A DNA stretch of 64,000 nt from Streptomyces sp. Ag109_O5-1 (GCF_003814875.1 NZ_RKQF01000001.1:4030001-4094000); one strand, 5' to 3'; shown: positions 8,985-21,312, numbered from the stretch's first letter. Program-made: numbers and translations. The notes: a model not told the origin generated them from the letters alone.

Positions 8985-11038
8985 ATGCCCGCCACGCACC
9001 ACACGTCAGCACCCACGACACGGCGCAGCACGTCGCCCGGCGCCACACCCCCCGCGGACGAGGCCACCGCCGTCGGCCGCATACCAGTCCTCGATGTCCG
9101 CCCTCTGATCCAGCAGGGGCGCCGGCCCGCCAAAGCGGTGACCGGGGAGTCGTTCGAGGTCACCGCCACCGTCTTCCGCGAGGGCCATGACGCCGTCGCC
9201 GCCAACGTCGTACTGAAGGACCCGAAGGGCCGCCCTGGCCCCTGGACCCCGATGCGGGAGCTCGCCCCGGGCACCGACCGCTGGGGCGCCACCGTCACCG
9301 TCGACGGGAAACCGGGCCGTTGGACCTACCAGGTCGAGGCCTGGGGGGATCCGGTCGCCACCTGGCGCCATCACGCACAGATCAAGATCCCGGCGGGCAT
9401 CGACACGGATCTGGTCCTGGAGGAGGGCGCACGGCTCTACGAGCGGGCAGCCGCCGCCATACCCAAGCGCGGGAAGCGGGAGGTCCTCCTGGCCGCCGTG
9501 GAAGCCCTCCGTGACGAGGACCGGCCCGCCCCCTGGCGCCTCGCCGCCGCCCTCACCCCCGCGGTCGACAAGGTCCTGGCCCGCTACCCGCTGCGGGAAC
9601 TGGTCACCGCCTCCGAGCCGCTGCCGCTCCTCGTCGAGCGCGAACGGGCCCTGTACGGCTCCTGGTACGAGTTCTTCCCGCGCTCCGAGGGCACGCCCGA
9701 GCGGCCGCACGGCACTTTCCGGACAGCCGCCCGGCGGCTGAAGCCGATCGCCGACATGGGCTTCGACGTCGTCTACCTCCCGCCGATCCATCCGATCGGG
9801 ACCACGTTCCGCAAGGGCCGCAACAACACCCTGACCCCGGGGCCGGACGACGTGGGCGTGCCCTGGGCGATCGGCTCCCCCGAGGGCGGGCACGACGCGG
9901 TCCATCCGGACCTGGGCACCGTCGAGGACTTCCAGTGGTTCGTGGAGCAGGCGAAGGGGCACGGCCTCGAAGTCGCCCTGGACTTCGCGTTGCAGTGCTC
10001 GCCGGACCATCCGTGGGTGGAGAAGTACCCCGAGTGGTTCCACCACCGGTCCGACGGGACCATCGCCTACGCCGAGAACCCGCCGAAGAAGTACCAGGAC
10101 ATCTACCCGATCGCCTTCGACGCCGACATGGACGGCCTGGTCGCCGAGACCGTCCGCGTGCTGCGGCACTGGATGTCCTGCGGGGTGCGGATCTTCCGCG
10201 TCGACAACCCGCACACCAAACCGGTCGTCTTCTGGGAGCGGGTGATCGGGGAGATCAACGCGGCCGACCCGGACGTCATCTTCCTCGCCGAGGCCTTCAC
10301 CCGCCCCGCGATGATGCGCACCCTCGCCCAGATCGGCTTCCAGCAGTCGTACACGTACTTCACCTGGCGCAACACCAAGCAGGAACTCACCGAGTACCTC
10401 ACGGAGCTGTCGGGCGAGTCCGCCGCCTGGATGCGGCCGAACTTCTTCGCCAACACCCCCGACATCCTGCACGAGTACCTGCAGCACGGCGGCCGCCCCG
10501 CCTTCGAGACCCGCGCCGTGCTCGCCGCCACCCTCTCCCCCACCTGGGGCATCTACAGCGGCTACGAACTCTGCGAGAACACCCCGCTCAGGGAAGGCAG
10601 CGAGGAGTACCTCGACTCCGAGAAGTACCAGCTCAAGCCCCGCGACTGGGCACGCGCCGAAACGGACGGCATCGCACCGCTCATCACCCGCCTCAACACC
10701 GTCCGCCGCAACAGCCCGGCCCTGCGGCAACTGCGCGATATCCACTTCCACCACGCCGACAAGGAAGAGGTGATCGTCTACAGCAAGCGGAGCGGATCGA
10801 ACACGGTTCTGGTTGTCGTCAACCTCGACCCCCACCACACCCAGGAGGCGACGGTCTCGTTGGACATGCCGCAACTCGGCCTGAACTGGCATGAGTCGGT
10901 GCCGGTGCGCGACGAGCTCACCGGCGAAACCTACAACTGGGGCAGGGCCAACTACGTGCGCCTGGCACCGGGTCACCGGGCCGCGCACATCCTCACCGTC
11001 CTGCGACCGTCCCCGCAGATCGGAGGGTCACCCACAAT

Positions 11039-11042
<4 letters not shown>
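8985..11042 (+). CDS. glgE: Alpha-1,4-glucan:maltose-1-phosphate maltosyltransferase
   Basis: A 685-residue GH13_3 enzyme that adds maltosyl units from maltose-1-phosphate to growing alpha-1,4-glucan. The catalytic residues are Asp407 (nucleophile, [10 protein letters not shown]), Glu436 (proton donor, FLAEAF) and Asp493 (NTPDIL). All three are offset by exactly 13 from the Asp394/Glu423/Asp480 I remember for S. coelicolor GlgE1, which also supports the start. ATG 8985 follows AGGAG at 8975-8979; an earlier in-frame ATG (8880) would add a Pro/His-rich tail. It is the first gene of the glgE-treS-mak-glgB run and overlaps treS by ATGA. Confidence 0.97.
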
Positions 11043-12742
<1,700 letters not shown>

Positions 12743-12749
12743 ACGAGAG

Positions 12750-12784
12750 CCCGGGCGGGTGCGGTTTCCCCCGGCCCGCCCGGG
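12750..12784 (+). other. Hairpin between treS and mak
   Basis: A perfect 10-bp stem (12750-12759 with 12775-12784) and a 15-nt loop fill most of the 90-bp gap between treS and mak. There is no T run. It may reduce read-through or protect the upstream mRNA rather than end the operon. Confidence 0.45.
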
Positions 12785-12832
12785 GAACGCATCACCAACA
12801 CCCCCGACGACCCGGGGAAAGGACGTACCGCC

Positions 12833-14203
12833 ATGGCGGAAACGGTCACTCCCTCAACGCCCGCCCTCCTCGCCTCGCTCGATCCCCTGCTGCGCGACTG
12901 GCTGCCCCGGCAGCGCTGGTTCGCGGGCAAGGGCAGCCCGGTCACCGGCTTCTCCCCGGTGGCCGAGACCGAACTCCTCCCGTCGGACGGCAGGCTGGGC
13001 CTGCACCATCTGCTGGTCCGCGCCGAGCAGCCACCCGCCCCCGCCGAGGCCGGCGACTGCTACCAGCTGCTCATAGGGGTGCGCGAGACGCTGCCACCCC
13101 GGCTGGCGCCCGCACTGATCGGACACGTGACCGACGGCCCGCTGGCCGGACGCACGGTGTACGACGCCCTGTACGACCCCCGGCCCGCCGAGGTGCTCCT
13201 GGAGGCGCTGCGCACCCGGGCCCGCATCGGCGGGCTGCGCTTCGAGCGCGCCCCGGGCCAGGAGATACGCGACGGGCTGGTGGCCCGCCTGCTGACCGGC
13301 GAGCAGTCCAATTCGTCGGTGGTCTACGGAGATACGTTCATTCTGAAGCTGCTGCGCCGGGTCGTGCCCGGCGTCAACCCCGATCTGGAGATACCGCTCG
13401 CGCTGGCCCGCGAGGGCTGCGCCCGGGTGCCCGCACCGACCGCCTGGCTGCGGGCCGAGCTGGACGGGGACGCGTACGTCCTGGCCGTCCTCCAGCCCTT
13501 CGTACGCGGTGCGACCGACGGCTGGGAACTGGCCCTGCGCGAACTGGCCAAGGGCGAGGACTTCACGGCCGAGGCGCGGGCGCTGGGGCGGGCCACCGCC
13601 GAGGTGCACACGGCACTGGCCCGCGCCCTGCCCACCGCCACCCTCGGGCACAGCCGGCTGGAGGCAGAGGTCGCGGGCATGACCGAGCGGCTGGCGGCGG
13701 CCGCACAGGCGGTACCGGCGCTGCGGCCGTACGAGGACGGACTGCGGTCCGCCTACCAGGCGCTGGCCCAGCTCGCCGCCGAGGGCCGCACCTGGACCGC
13801 CCAGCGGGTTCACGGCGACCTGCACCTGGGCCAGTGTCTGCGCTCGCCGTCCGGTGACTGGTCGCTGATCGACTTCGAGGGCGAGCCGGCCCGTCCGCTG
13901 GCCGAGCGCCGGATGCCACAGCCGCCGGTGCGGGACATCGCCGGCATGCTGCGCTCCTTCGACTACGCGGCCCACTCGGTGACCCCGCCCGCCCCCGGCT
14001 GGGCGAGCCGGTGCCGGGCCGCCTACTGCTCCGGATACGCCGAGATCACCGGCGCCGACCCGCGCACCGATCCCGTCCTGCTGCGGGCCTACGAGACCGA
14101 CAAGGCCGTCTACGAGGTCGTCTACGAGGCCCGGCACCGCCCCGACTGGCTCCCCGTACCCCTGTCGGCCGTACACCGCCTCGCCACCACCGACCTGATC
14201 TGA
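12833..14203 (+). CDS. mak: Maltokinase (Pep2)
   Basis: A 456-residue maltokinase that uses ATP to make maltose-1-phosphate, the GlgE donor. The N-terminal cap domain ([11 protein letters not shown]) is typical of actinobacterial Mak. The kinase core has HGDLHLGQ with catalytic Asp329 and IDFEGEP with metal-binding Asp347. ATG 12833 lies 6-8 nt after GGGGAAAGGA. It sits between treS and glgB, in the order needed for trehalose to maltose to maltose-1-phosphate to glucan. Confidence 0.96.
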   Translation: MAETVTPSTPALLASLDPLLRDWLPRQRWFAGKGSPVTGFSPVAETELLPSDGRLGLHHLLVRAEQPPAPAEAGDCYQLLIGVRETLPPRLAPALIGHVTDGPLAGRTVYDALYDPRPAEVLLEALRTRARIGGLRFERAPGQEIRDGLVARLLTGEQSNSSVVYGDTFILKLLRRVVPGVNPDLEIPLALAREGCARVPAPTAWLRAELDGDAYVLAVLQPFVRGATDGWELALRELAKGEDFTAEARALGRATAEVHTALARALPTATLGHSRLEAEVAGMTERLAAAAQAVPALRPYEDGLRSAYQALAQLAAEGRTWTAQRVHGDLHLGQCLRSPSGDWSLIDFEGEPARPLAERRMPQPPVRDIAGMLRSFDYAAHSVTPPAPGWASRCRAAYCSGYAEITGADPRTDPVLLRAYETDKAVYEVVYEARHRPDWLPVPLSAVHRLATTDLI

Positions 14204-14220
14204 CCCCGGGAGACACGTCC

Positions 14221-16404
14221 GTGACCTCGAAGAAGCCCGAGTCCACAGCCGCCGGCGACCGCGAGCGGCTGCTGCACGGCACCCATCACGACCCGCACTC
14301 CGTCCTGGGCGCGCATCCGGTCCCGGGCGGGATCGCCGTCCGCGCGTTCCGCCCGTACGCCCGCGCGGTGACGGTCGTCGCCGGCAAGGACCTGCGGGCC
14401 GAACTGCACGACGACGGCGACGGCTTCTTCTCCGCCCTGCTCCCCCTCTCCGAGGTGCCGGTCTACCGGCTGCTGGTGGCGTACGACGGGACGGTCCAGG
14501 AGGCCGAGGACCCGTACCGTTTCCTGCCCACCCTGGGCGATCTGGACCTGCACCTGATCGGCGAGGGGCGGCACGAGCGGCTGTGGGAGGTGCTCGGCGC
14601 GCACCCGACGGCCCACCAGGGCGTGGCCGGCACCCGTTTCTCGGTGTGGGCGCCGAACGCGCGGGGCGTACGGCTGGCCGGCGGCTTCAACTTCTGGGAC
14701 GGCACCGGGTATCCGATGCGCTCGCTGGGCTCCTCCGGGGTCTGGGAGCTGTTCGTGCCGGGAATCGGCGAGGGCGAGCTGTACAAGTTCGACATCACCC
14801 GCCCCGACGGCTCCCGCACCCTGCGCGCGGACCCACTGGCCCGCCGGACCCAGGCCCCGCCGGAGACGTCGTCGATCGTGCACGCGTCCCGCCACGAGTG
14901 GGCCGACGAGGAGTGGATGGCGCACCGGGCCGACATCCCCGTCCACGAGGCGCCGTTCTCGGTCTACGAGGTGCATCTGCCGTCCTGGCGCCCCGGCCTG
15001 ACCTACCGCGAACTGGCCGAGCAACTGCCTTCGTACGTGTCCGATCTGGGCTTCACGCATGTCGAGCTGATGCCGATCGCCGAGCATCCCTTCGGCGGCT
15101 CCTGGGGCTACCAGGTCACCGGCTTCTACGCGCCGACGGCCCGCCTCGGCACCCCCGACGACTTCAAGTACCTGGTCGACGCCCTGCACCGGGCCGGGAT
15201 CGGTGTGCTGATGGACTGGGTGCCGGCGCACTTTCCGCGCGACGACTGGGCGCTGGCCGAGTTCGACGGGCGTCCGCTGTACGAGCACGAGGACCCGCAG
15301 CGGGCCGCGCACCCGGACTGGGGCACCCTGGAGTTCGACTTCGGCCGCCGCGAGGTCCGCAACTTCCTCGTCGCCAACGCCGTGTACTGGTGCGAGGAGT
15401 TCCACATCGACGGACTGCGGGTGGACGCGGTCGCCTCGATGCTCTACCTGGACTACTCGCGCGAACCGGGCCAGTGGACGCCGAACGAGCACGGCGGCCG
15501 GGAGAACCTGGACGCGGTGGCGTTCCTCCAGGAGATGAACGCGACGGTCTACCGCCGGGTCCCGGGCGTGGTGACCATCGCCGAGGAGTCGACGGCCTGG
15601 GAGGGCGTCACCCGCCCCACCGACAGCGGCGGCCTCGGCTTCGGCCTGAAATGGAACATGGGCTGGATGCACGACTCCCTCGCATACATGGCCCATGAGC
15701 CGGTCCACCGCCGCTACCACCACCATGAGATGACCTTCTCGATGGTGTACGCGTACAGCGAGAACTACGTGCTGCCCATCTCCCACGACGAGGTCGTCCA
15801 CGGCAAGCGCTCGCTCGTCTCGAAGATGCCGGGCGACTGGTGGCAGCAGCGCGCCAACCTCCGCGGCTACCTGGGCTTCATGTGGGCCCATCCCGGCAAG
15901 CAACTCCTCTTCATGGGCCAGGAGTTCGCACAGGGCGCGGAGTGGTCGGAGGTGCACGGCCCGGACTGGTGGCTCCTCGACCCGGAGTACGGCGCCGAGG
16001 CCGACCACCGGGGCGTACGCGACCTGGTGCGCGACCTCAACACCACCTACCGCGCCACCCCGGCTCTGTGGCAGCGGGACACCGATCCGAGCGGCTTCCA
16101 GTGGGTGGCCGGCGACGCGGCCGAGGACAATGTCTTCGCCTTCCTGAGGCTCGACGCCGACGACTCCCCGCTCCTCGTGGTCGCCAACCTCTCCCCCGCG
16201 GTCCGCCAGGACTACCGCCTGGGCGTCCCGGAGGAGATCCCCGCCTGGCACGAGAGCCTCAACACGGACGCGGCCGGGTACGGCGGCAGCGGTGTCACCA
16301 ACCCCGACCCGGTGAAACCGGAACACCACCCGTCCCACGGCCGCCCCACCAGCATCCGCCTGACCCTGCCCCCACTGGCCACGGTGTGGCTGCGGCCTGC
16401 CTAG
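14221..16404 (+). CDS. glgB: 1,4-alpha-glucan branching enzyme
   Basis: A 727-residue GH13_9 branching enzyme that makes alpha-1,6 branches in the glucan built by GlgE. It has an N-terminal CBM48 region, then the catalytic barrel with nucleophile Asp402 (LRVDAVASM), acid Glu455 (TIAEES) and Asp523 (SHDEVVHGK). GTG 14221 lies 17 bp after the mak stop and is preceded by GGGAG at 14208-14212; a longer in-frame extension overlaps mak and is not conserved. It closes the operon. Confidence 0.96.
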   Translation: MTSKKPESTAAGDRERLLHGTHHDPHSVLGAHPVPGGIAVRAFRPYARAVTVVAGKDLRAELHDDGDGFFSALLPLSEVPVYRLLVAYDGTVQEAEDPYRFLPTLGDLDLHLIGEGRHERLWEVLGAHPTAHQGVAGTRFSVWAPNARGVRLAGGFNFWDGTGYPMRSLGSSGVWELFVPGIGEGELYKFDITRPDGSRTLRADPLARRTQAPPETSSIVHASRHEWADEEWMAHRADIPVHEAPFSVYEVHLPSWRPGLTYRELAEQLPSYVSDLGFTHVELMPIAEHPFGGSWGYQVTGFYAPTARLGTPDDFKYLVDALHRAGIGVLMDWVPAHFPRDDWALAEFDGRPLYEHEDPQRAAHPDWGTLEFDFGRREVRNFLVANAVYWCEEFHIDGLRVDAVASMLYLDYSREPGQWTPNEHGGRENLDAVAFLQEMNATVYRRVPGVVTIAEESTAWEGVTRPTDSGGLGFGLKWNMGWMHDSLAYMAHEPVHRRYHHHEMTFSMVYAYSENYVLPISHDEVVHGKRSLVSKMPGDWWQQRANLRGYLGFMWAHPGKQLLFMGQEFAQGAEWSEVHGPDWWLLDPEYGAEADHRGVRDLVRDLNTTYRATPALWQRDTDPSGFQWVAGDAAEDNVFAFLRLDADDSPLLVVANLSPAVRQDYRLGVPEEIPAWHESLNTDAAGYGGSGVTNPDPVKPEHHPSHGRPTSIRLTLPPLATVWLRPA

Positions 16405-16455
16405 CTCGTACAGTGATCGGGTCAACAGTCGTGCGACACGGGGAGATTGAGGCAC

Positions 16456-17322
16456 GTGAGACCTGGCAGACCATGGGCCGCCCTGCTGTGTGCCGTCGCC
16501 GTCCTGTTACTGGGCGGCTGCGGCACAGTGGTGGCGGGACAGGGCGGAGGAGCCACACCCACGGAGACCGGACCGGTACCGTGGACCGACGTGGCGCCCT
16601 CGGCGGTCACCGGCGCCCGGCTCGCCGCCGACCACCGCACGCTGAGCCTCGACGCCAAGGTGCCCATCGGCCCACGCCCGTGTTATCGGGACCTCAAGGC
16701 GGTGGACACCGATGCCAAGTACGGTGCCGTGCCGGGCGCCGTGCATGTGCAGATCACCTACAGCACCGCCTATGGTGACCCGAGTTCCGGGTGCACCAAG
16801 GAGAAGACGGCCACCACACGGGTACGGCTGCCCGAGCCGCTGGGCGGGCGGAAGCTGGTGATCGACAACTCCACGGTCTTCACCGCCGAGGGCGCGAAGC
16901 CGCCCGCGCTGCGGCTGTGCGGGGAGCTCGGCTGCAACCCGCCGGCCACCGGCTGCACCACCGCCTCCTACGACCAGGCGATGATCGCCGTCGGCGCGCC
17001 CATGCACTCCTACCCCGACGCCGAGCACTGCGACGGCAAGTGGCTGGTGCTGGACTTCTCCTGGCGCACCGGACCGGCGTGCGGCGACGACACCAAGGAC
17101 TCCGCCTGCACGTCCCGCCTCGGCGACCGCTTCTTCCTGCGCGCCGAGCGCTCCGGCTGGCAGCCGTTCTTCGAGAGCGCAACCGGGGGCTGCACGGCGG
17201 TGCAGCACAGGCAACCGGACTTCCCGACCGCGCTGTGCGCGTCGCTGGCGCCCCTGTCCGCCGCGCTGCACCCCAGCTATCCGCCGCCGTCGCCCAGCGG
17301 GAGTCCCGCTACGGCCCGGTGA
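16456..17322 (+). CDS. Lipoprotein of unknown function
   Basis: A 288-residue lipoprotein. The signal peptide MRPGRPWAALLCAVAVLLL leads to the lipobox LGGC with Cys22. The mature part has several Cys residues, for example CYRD, CGELGCN, CTTAS and CDGKW, suggesting disulfides, and no recognised domain. GTG 16456 was chosen because GGGGAG lies 10 nt upstream, while TTG 16447 would be almost on top of it. It lies 51 bp after glgB in the same direction with no clear terminator, so read-through is possible. Its 3' end overlaps the convergent helD by 14 bp. Confidence 0.8.
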   Translation: MRPGRPWAALLCAVAVLLLGGCGTVVAGQGGGATPTETGPVPWTDVAPSAVTGARLAADHRTLSLDAKVPIGPRPCYRDLKAVDTDAKYGAVPGAVHVQITYSTAYGDPSSGCTKEKTATTRVRLPEPLGGRKLVIDNSTVFTAEGAKPPALRLCGELGCNPPATGCTTASYDQAMIAVGAPMHSYPDAEHCDGKWLVLDFSWRTGPACGDDTKDSACTSRLGDRFFLRAERSGWQPFFESATGGCTAVQHRQPDFPTALCASLAPLSAALHPSYPPPSPSGSPATAR

Positions 17323-19570
17323 CACGGGTGGCCAGCGCCTTTGGCAGCTCGTCCGTGTACAGCACGCCGAGCCGCTGGGTGGCCCGGGTCAGCGCCACGT
17401 ACAGATCGCTGGTGCCGTACCGCCCCGGTTCCACCACCAGGACCGAGTCGAACTCCAGCCCCTTGGCCTGGCGCGGGTCGAGCAGGACGACCGTGTGCGT
17501 CAGGTCGGGCTCGGCGCCGGCCGTGATGCCGTCCAGGCGGGTGGCCAGGGCGCGGTGCAGATCGCGCGGGGCGATCACCGCGAGGCGGCCCTCGGTGGGG
17601 GTGAGTTCGGCCACCGCCTTCTCGACGGCGCCGGGGAGGTCGTCGTGGGCGTGCCGGATCCATGGCGGTACGCCCGTCGAGCGGACCGAGCTCGGCGGCT
17701 CGAAGTCCGGGTTCTCGGCGCGGACCACGGCCGCGGCGAGGTCCATGATCTCGGACGGGGTGCGGTAGTTGACGCCGAGGCGGGTGTGGTCCCAGCGGTC
17801 CTCGACGTACGGTTCGAGGATCTCCGACCAGGAACCCACGCCCGCCGCCTCCGCCGTCTGGGCCGGGTCGCCGACCAGGGTCATCGAGCGGGTCGGGCTG
17901 CGGCGCATCAGCAACCGCCAGGCCATCGGGGAGAGTTCCTGCGCCTCGTCGACGATGATGTGCCCGAACGCCCAGGTGCGGTCGGCCGCCGCCCGCTCGG
18001 CCGCGCTGCGGTGGTCGTCCTCCTCCTGGCGCTCGGCGAACCGCTCGGCGTCGATGATGTCGTGCGCGGAGAGGACCTCGGAGTCCTCGTCCTCCTTGTC
18101 GTCGAACTCGTAGGTACGGGAGGCGTAGGAGACGTCCAGCACGCCCTGGGCGTACGCGATCTGCGTCTCGCGCTCGCGTTCCGCCCGGGCCCGGGCGACG
18201 CGCTCGTCGACGCCCAGCAGCTCGGCCGCCTCGTCGAGGAGCGGGACGTCCGAGACCGTCCAGGCCCGCGTCACCGGGCGGCGGATCGCGGCCGCGTCCT
18301 CGGCGTCGACGTATCCCTCGGGTGCGGCGAGGAAGTCGGCGACCAGGCGCTGCGGGGTGAGCAGCGGCCACAGCTGGTCGACGGCGGTCCAGACCTCGGG
18401 ATTCTCGGCGAGTTCGTCGCGGATCTGGGTGATGTCGGAGGCGTCGAGAAGGCTGCTGCCGTCGAAGGGGTCGGTGCCGACCCGCTCGGCGTACAGCTCG
18501 GTGAGCGTGTTGAGGATATGGCCCTCGAAGTACTCGCGGGCCGCGTTGTGCGGGAGCCGCGCGGCGCGGGTGCGTTCCCGGGCCATGTTCACCAGGCCGT
18601 CGTCGAGCATCAGCACCTCGCGGTCGTGCTCGATGGCAAGGACGGGGTCGGGCAGCGTCTGCCGGTCCCGTACGACGGCGGCGAGGACGTCGGCCATGTC
18701 CGCGCGGCCCTTCACGGCGGCCGCCTCGGGGGTGTCGGCGGCCCTCGCCTTCACCCCGGGGAACAGCTCGCCGACGGTCGCCAGCAGCACGCCCGTCTCG
18801 CCGAGCGAAGGCAGCACCTCGCCGATGTAGCCGAGGAAGGCGGGGTTGGGACCGACGATCAGGACCGCCCGCTTCGCGAGCAACTCCCGGTATTCGTAGA
18901 GGAGATAGGCGGCCCGGTGCAGCGCGACCGCGGTCTTGCCCGTCCCCGGTCCGCCCTCGACCACCAGAACCCCCCGGTGGGGTGCGCGGATGATCTCGTC
19001 CTGCTCGGCCTGGATGGTCTGCACGATGTCGTTCATCCGGCCGGTGCGGGCCGAGTTGAGCGCGGCGAGCAGCACCGCGTCACCGGTGGGGTCCTCGTGC
19101 CCGGTGCGCTCCTGGTCGCCGAGGTCGAGGATCTCGTCGTGCAGGGAGCTGACCCGGCGGCCGTCGGTGGCGATGTGCCGGCGGCGGCGCAGGCCCATCG
19201 GGGTGTGGCCGGTGGCCAGGTAGAAGGGGCGGGCGACCTCGGCGCGCCAGTCGACGAGGACCGGGGTGCGCTCGGCGTCGTCCAGGCGCAGCCCGATCCG
19301 GCCGATGTGGTGCCTGGTCCCCGAGGTCAGGTCGATGCGCCCGAAGCAGAGCGAGCCGTCCACGGCGTTCAGTGCGGCGAGCAGCCCGGAGCGCTCGGCG
19401 ACCAGGATGTCCCGCTCCAGGCGGGCCTGCATCGGCTTGTCGCCGAGGGCGAGGGCGTCCGCGACCGAGCCCTCGGTGTCGCCGCGCAGCGCGTCCACCC
19501 GTGCGTACAGTCCGTCGATGAATTCCTGCTCGTGACGCAATTCATCGTCTGGAAATTCGGTGTTTGACAA
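17309..19570 (-). CDS. helD: HelD-type ATPase/helicase acting on RNA polymerase
   Basis: A 753-residue UvrD/Rep-like superfamily 1 protein. It has an N-terminal coiled-coil arm (EQEFIDGLYARVDALR), Walker A GGPGTGKT near residue 207, Walker B VDEAQELSP and a C-terminal helicase lobe ending in VALTRATQRLGV. HelD proteins remove or recycle stalled RNA polymerase; the HelR subgroup protects it from rifamycins. TTG 19570 was chosen: GGGAG precedes it by 7 nt and the conserved start NTEFPDDELR begins there; the longer reading to 19687 crosses the upstream terminator. I see no rifamycin-associated element (GGGGCTTGC palindrome) in the 150-bp upstream gap. Confidence 0.88.
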   Translation of the reverse strand: MSNTEFPDDELRHEQEFIDGLYARVDALRGDTEGSVADALALGDKPMQARLERDILVAERSGLLAALNAVDGSLCFGRIDLTSGTRHHIGRIGLRLDDAERTPVLVDWRAEVARPFYLATGHTPMGLRRRRHIATDGRRVSSLHDEILDLGDQERTGHEDPTGDAVLLAALNSARTGRMNDIVQTIQAEQDEIIRAPHRGVLVVEGGPGTGKTAVALHRAAYLLYEYRELLAKRAVLIVGPNPAFLGYIGEVLPSLGETGVLLATVGELFPGVKARAADTPEAAAVKGRADMADVLAAVVRDRQTLPDPVLAIEHDREVLMLDDGLVNMARERTRAARLPHNAAREYFEGHILNTLTELYAERVGTDPFDGSSLLDASDITQIRDELAENPEVWTAVDQLWPLLTPQRLVADFLAAPEGYVDAEDAAAIRRPVTRAWTVSDVPLLDEAAELLGVDERVARARAERERETQIAYAQGVLDVSYASRTYEFDDKEDEDSEVLSAHDIIDAERFAERQEEDDHRSAAERAAADRTWAFGHIIVDEAQELSPMAWRLLMRRSPTRSMTLVGDPAQTAEAAGVGSWSEILEPYVEDRWDHTRLGVNYRTPSEIMDLAAAVVRAENPDFEPPSSVRSTGVPPWIRHAHDDLPGAVEKAVAELTPTEGRLAVIAPRDLHRALATRLDGITAGAEPDLTHTVVLLDPRQAKGLEFDSVLVVEPGRYGTSDLYVALTRATQRLGVLYTDELPKALATRVTGP

Positions 19571-19663
19571 TTCCGCTCCCGCCCGGATATACTGTGCCCA
19601 CTGAACTTCTTCGCGACTCGTCCGACTTTGCCATCGACTTGAAGTCGCGAACTCTTGAATATA

Positions 19664-19702
19664 CGCAAAGAAATCCCCCGAGCGCAATTGCCCGGGGGAT
19701 TC
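19664..19702 (-). terminator. Terminator after thioredoxin
   Basis: On the minus strand a 9-bp stem (19672-19680 with 19693-19701) and a 12-nt loop are followed by the T-rich stretch TCTTTGCG, 20 bp after the thioredoxin stop. Confidence 0.8.
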
Positions 19703-19720
19703 TTCATATAAGCGACCGGT

Positions 19721-20056
19721 TCAGCTCAGCACGTCGGACAGCTCCTCCAGCAGCCGCCGCTTGGGCCTGGCACCCACCATCGACCTCACCGGCTCACCGC
19801 CCTGGAAGACCAGCAGGGTCGGCGTCGACAGCACGCCGTACGCCACGGTCGTCTCCGGGTTGCGGTCCACGTCCAGCTGGACGATCTTCAGCCGGTCGCC
19901 CTCCTCGAAGGCGATGTCCTTCAGCACCGGCGCCAGCTGCCGGCACGGCCCGCACCAGTCGGCCGTGAACTGCACCAGCACCGGCAGCTCGGCGCCGATC
20001 ACCTCCGCCGCGAAAGTCTCGTCCGTCACCTCGGTCAGCGCGTCCACCATGGTCAT
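19721..20056 (-). CDS. Thioredoxin
   Basis: A 111-residue thioredoxin with the active site W34-CGPC (Cys35, Cys38) and the cis-Pro region STPTLLVF. It is cytoplasmic and acts as a protein disulfide reductase. ATG 20056 overlaps the stop of the upstream merR by 4 bp (ATGA) and has GGAGGG 8 nt upstream, so the two genes form a translationally coupled operon. Control by a MerR-type sensor suggests induction by redox stress or a thiol-reactive signal; that is inference. Confidence 0.93.
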   Translation of the reverse strand: MTMVDALTEVTDETFAAEVIGAELPVLVQFTADWCGPCRQLAPVLKDIAFEEGDRLKIVQLDVDRNPETTVAYGVLSTPTLLVFQGGEPVRSMVGARPKRRLLEELSDVLS

Positions 20057-20481
20057 CGCTCGTGCCCTCCCAGTTCGCACGTCGGTTCCGGACCCCCCGG
20101 AACCAGCGCCTCGGCGGCCAGCTCGTCCCGCGCCCGCTCGGCCCGCTCCAGCTGGGCCCCGACCGTCTCCCGCACGGCCTGCAGCTCGCCGATCAGCGAG
20201 TCCAGCTCCGCCAGCTTGCGCCGGTAGACCGCGAGCGAGGCCGGGCAGGTGTCGCCCTCCGGATGCCCGGCCCGCAGACACTCCACGAACGGCCGGGTCT
20301 CCTCCAGCTCGAACCCGAAGTCCTGCAGCGTCCGGATCTGTGTGAGCAGCTTCAGATCGCTCTCGTCGTACGTCCGGTAACCGTTCCCGGAGCGCCGCGC
20401 GGGCAGCAGCCCGCGCGCCTCGTAGTACCGCAGGGTGCGCGTGGTGGTCCCGGCCCGTGCGGCCAGCTCGCCGATTCGCAT
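20053..20481 (-). CDS. MerR family transcriptional regulator
   Basis: A 142-residue MerR regulator with the N-terminal winged HTH (MRIGELAARAGTTTRTLRYY), a long dimerisation helix and the Cys-containing segment GDTCPASL. MerR proteins typically twist an over-long promoter spacer into an active form. No Shine-Dalgarno precedes ATG 20481. The promoter must lie in the last bases of the DUF2127 gene. The protein probably controls its own operon with the downstream thioredoxin. The inducer cannot be deduced. Confidence 0.9.
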   Translation of the reverse strand: MRIGELAARAGTTTRTLRYYEARGLLPARRSGNGYRTYDESDLKLLTQIRTLQDFGFELEETRPFVECLRAGHPEGDTCPASLAVYRRKLAELDSLIGELQAVRETVGAQLERAERARDELAAEALVPGGPEPTCELGGHER

Positions 20482-20495
20482 GGATACGACCGTAG

Positions 20496-20517
20496 GCGTT
20501 GACGTCGGCGTCAACGC
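20496..20517 (-). promoter_or_regulatory. Dyad operator/promoter of merR-thioredoxin operon
   Basis: GCGTTGACG-TCGG-CGTCAACGC is a perfect 9-bp dyad ending 15 bp upstream of merR. On the minus strand TTGACG (20514-20509) is a consensus -35 box, and TCGTAT (20489-20484) follows after 19 bp, the long spacer typical of MerR-controlled promoters. A start at this -10 would give a nearly leaderless mRNA. Confidence 0.55.
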
Positions 20518-21284
20518 TAGGCCGACCGGACCCCGGCCGACTCCTCGACCTCCATCAGGGAGGCGCTGTGCCGCTCCTCGTCGAAGGCCCTGCGCCCGCC
20601 GCGCAGCCCGAACAGCCGCTTGGCGAGGGCGATATAGAGGACGGCGAGGATGTTCAGCACAAGAGTCGCGATCTTGAGATAGCTGACTTTCTCGGTGAGT
20701 TCGTAGATCTCCAGCGGCAGGAAGGCGGCGGTGGCCACCACCGTCAGATATTCCGCCCAGCGCTTGGCGTACCAGAGACCGACCGCCTCGACGAGTTCGA
20801 TCAGCGCGTACGCCAGCAGCAGTCCGGCCACCAGCAGCAGTGTGGAGTGCTTGTAGCCGAAGGCCTTCTGGATGGAACCGACGACCGGTGAATGGTCGAG
20901 GTCGTAGTGGAAGTGCTTGAAGACCGGCCGGAAGACATCCAGGTTCTCGTTGAAGAGCCTGCGCACCGCGTCCTGGCTGTTGCTGAACCTCCACACCGCG
21001 ACCGCGACCAGCACGATGAACACCCCGCGCACGGCGCGCTCGATCGCCAGGAAGCGCAGGATGAACAGGTCCCGCAGCACCTTCCCGCGCGGCACCAGCG
21101 GGGCGTCCGCGGCCGGCCCGGAGCCGTGCGGCTCGCCGAGCACGAAGTCACCGCAGCGCAGACAGCGCCAGGCCTCCCCGACCGCGGTCTGGGCGTGCAG
21201 CCGCACCCGCAGCCGCGGGTCGTCCGGGGCATAGGTCACATGCCCCTTGCGCGCGCAGTGCCGACGATCCCAGTCGATCTTCAT
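20517..21284 (-). CDS. DUF2127 family integral membrane protein
   Basis: A 255-residue membrane protein with about four hydrophobic segments (for example AVRGVFIVLVAVAVW and STLLLVAGLLLAYALIELV), plus VGLWYAKRWAEYL, which is characteristic of DUF2127. The N-terminal cytoplasmic part has CLRC and further Cys/His residues that might bind a metal. ATG 21284 was preferred over 21308 because GGAAGG sits before it. The function of DUF2127 is unknown. The stop codon overlaps the merR operator region. Confidence 0.85.
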   Translation of the reverse strand: MKIDWDRRHCARKGHVTYAPDDPRLRVRLHAQTAVGEAWRCLRCGDFVLGEPHGSGPAADAPLVPRGKVLRDLFILRFLAIERAVRGVFIVLVAVAVWRFSNSQDAVRRLFNENLDVFRPVFKHFHYDLDHSPVVGSIQKAFGYKHSTLLLVAGLLLAYALIELVEAVGLWYAKRWAEYLTVVATAAFLPLEIYELTEKVSYLKIATLVLNILAVLYIALAKRLFGLRGGRRAFDEERHSASLMEVEESAGVRSA

Positions 21285-21312
21285 CCCCCGTGCCTTCCAT
21301 GCAGACATGCCG

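Noticed and set aside
9006-10988. 660-codon minus-strand ORF opposite glgE
   Set aside because: Antisense to glgE with no recognisable features.
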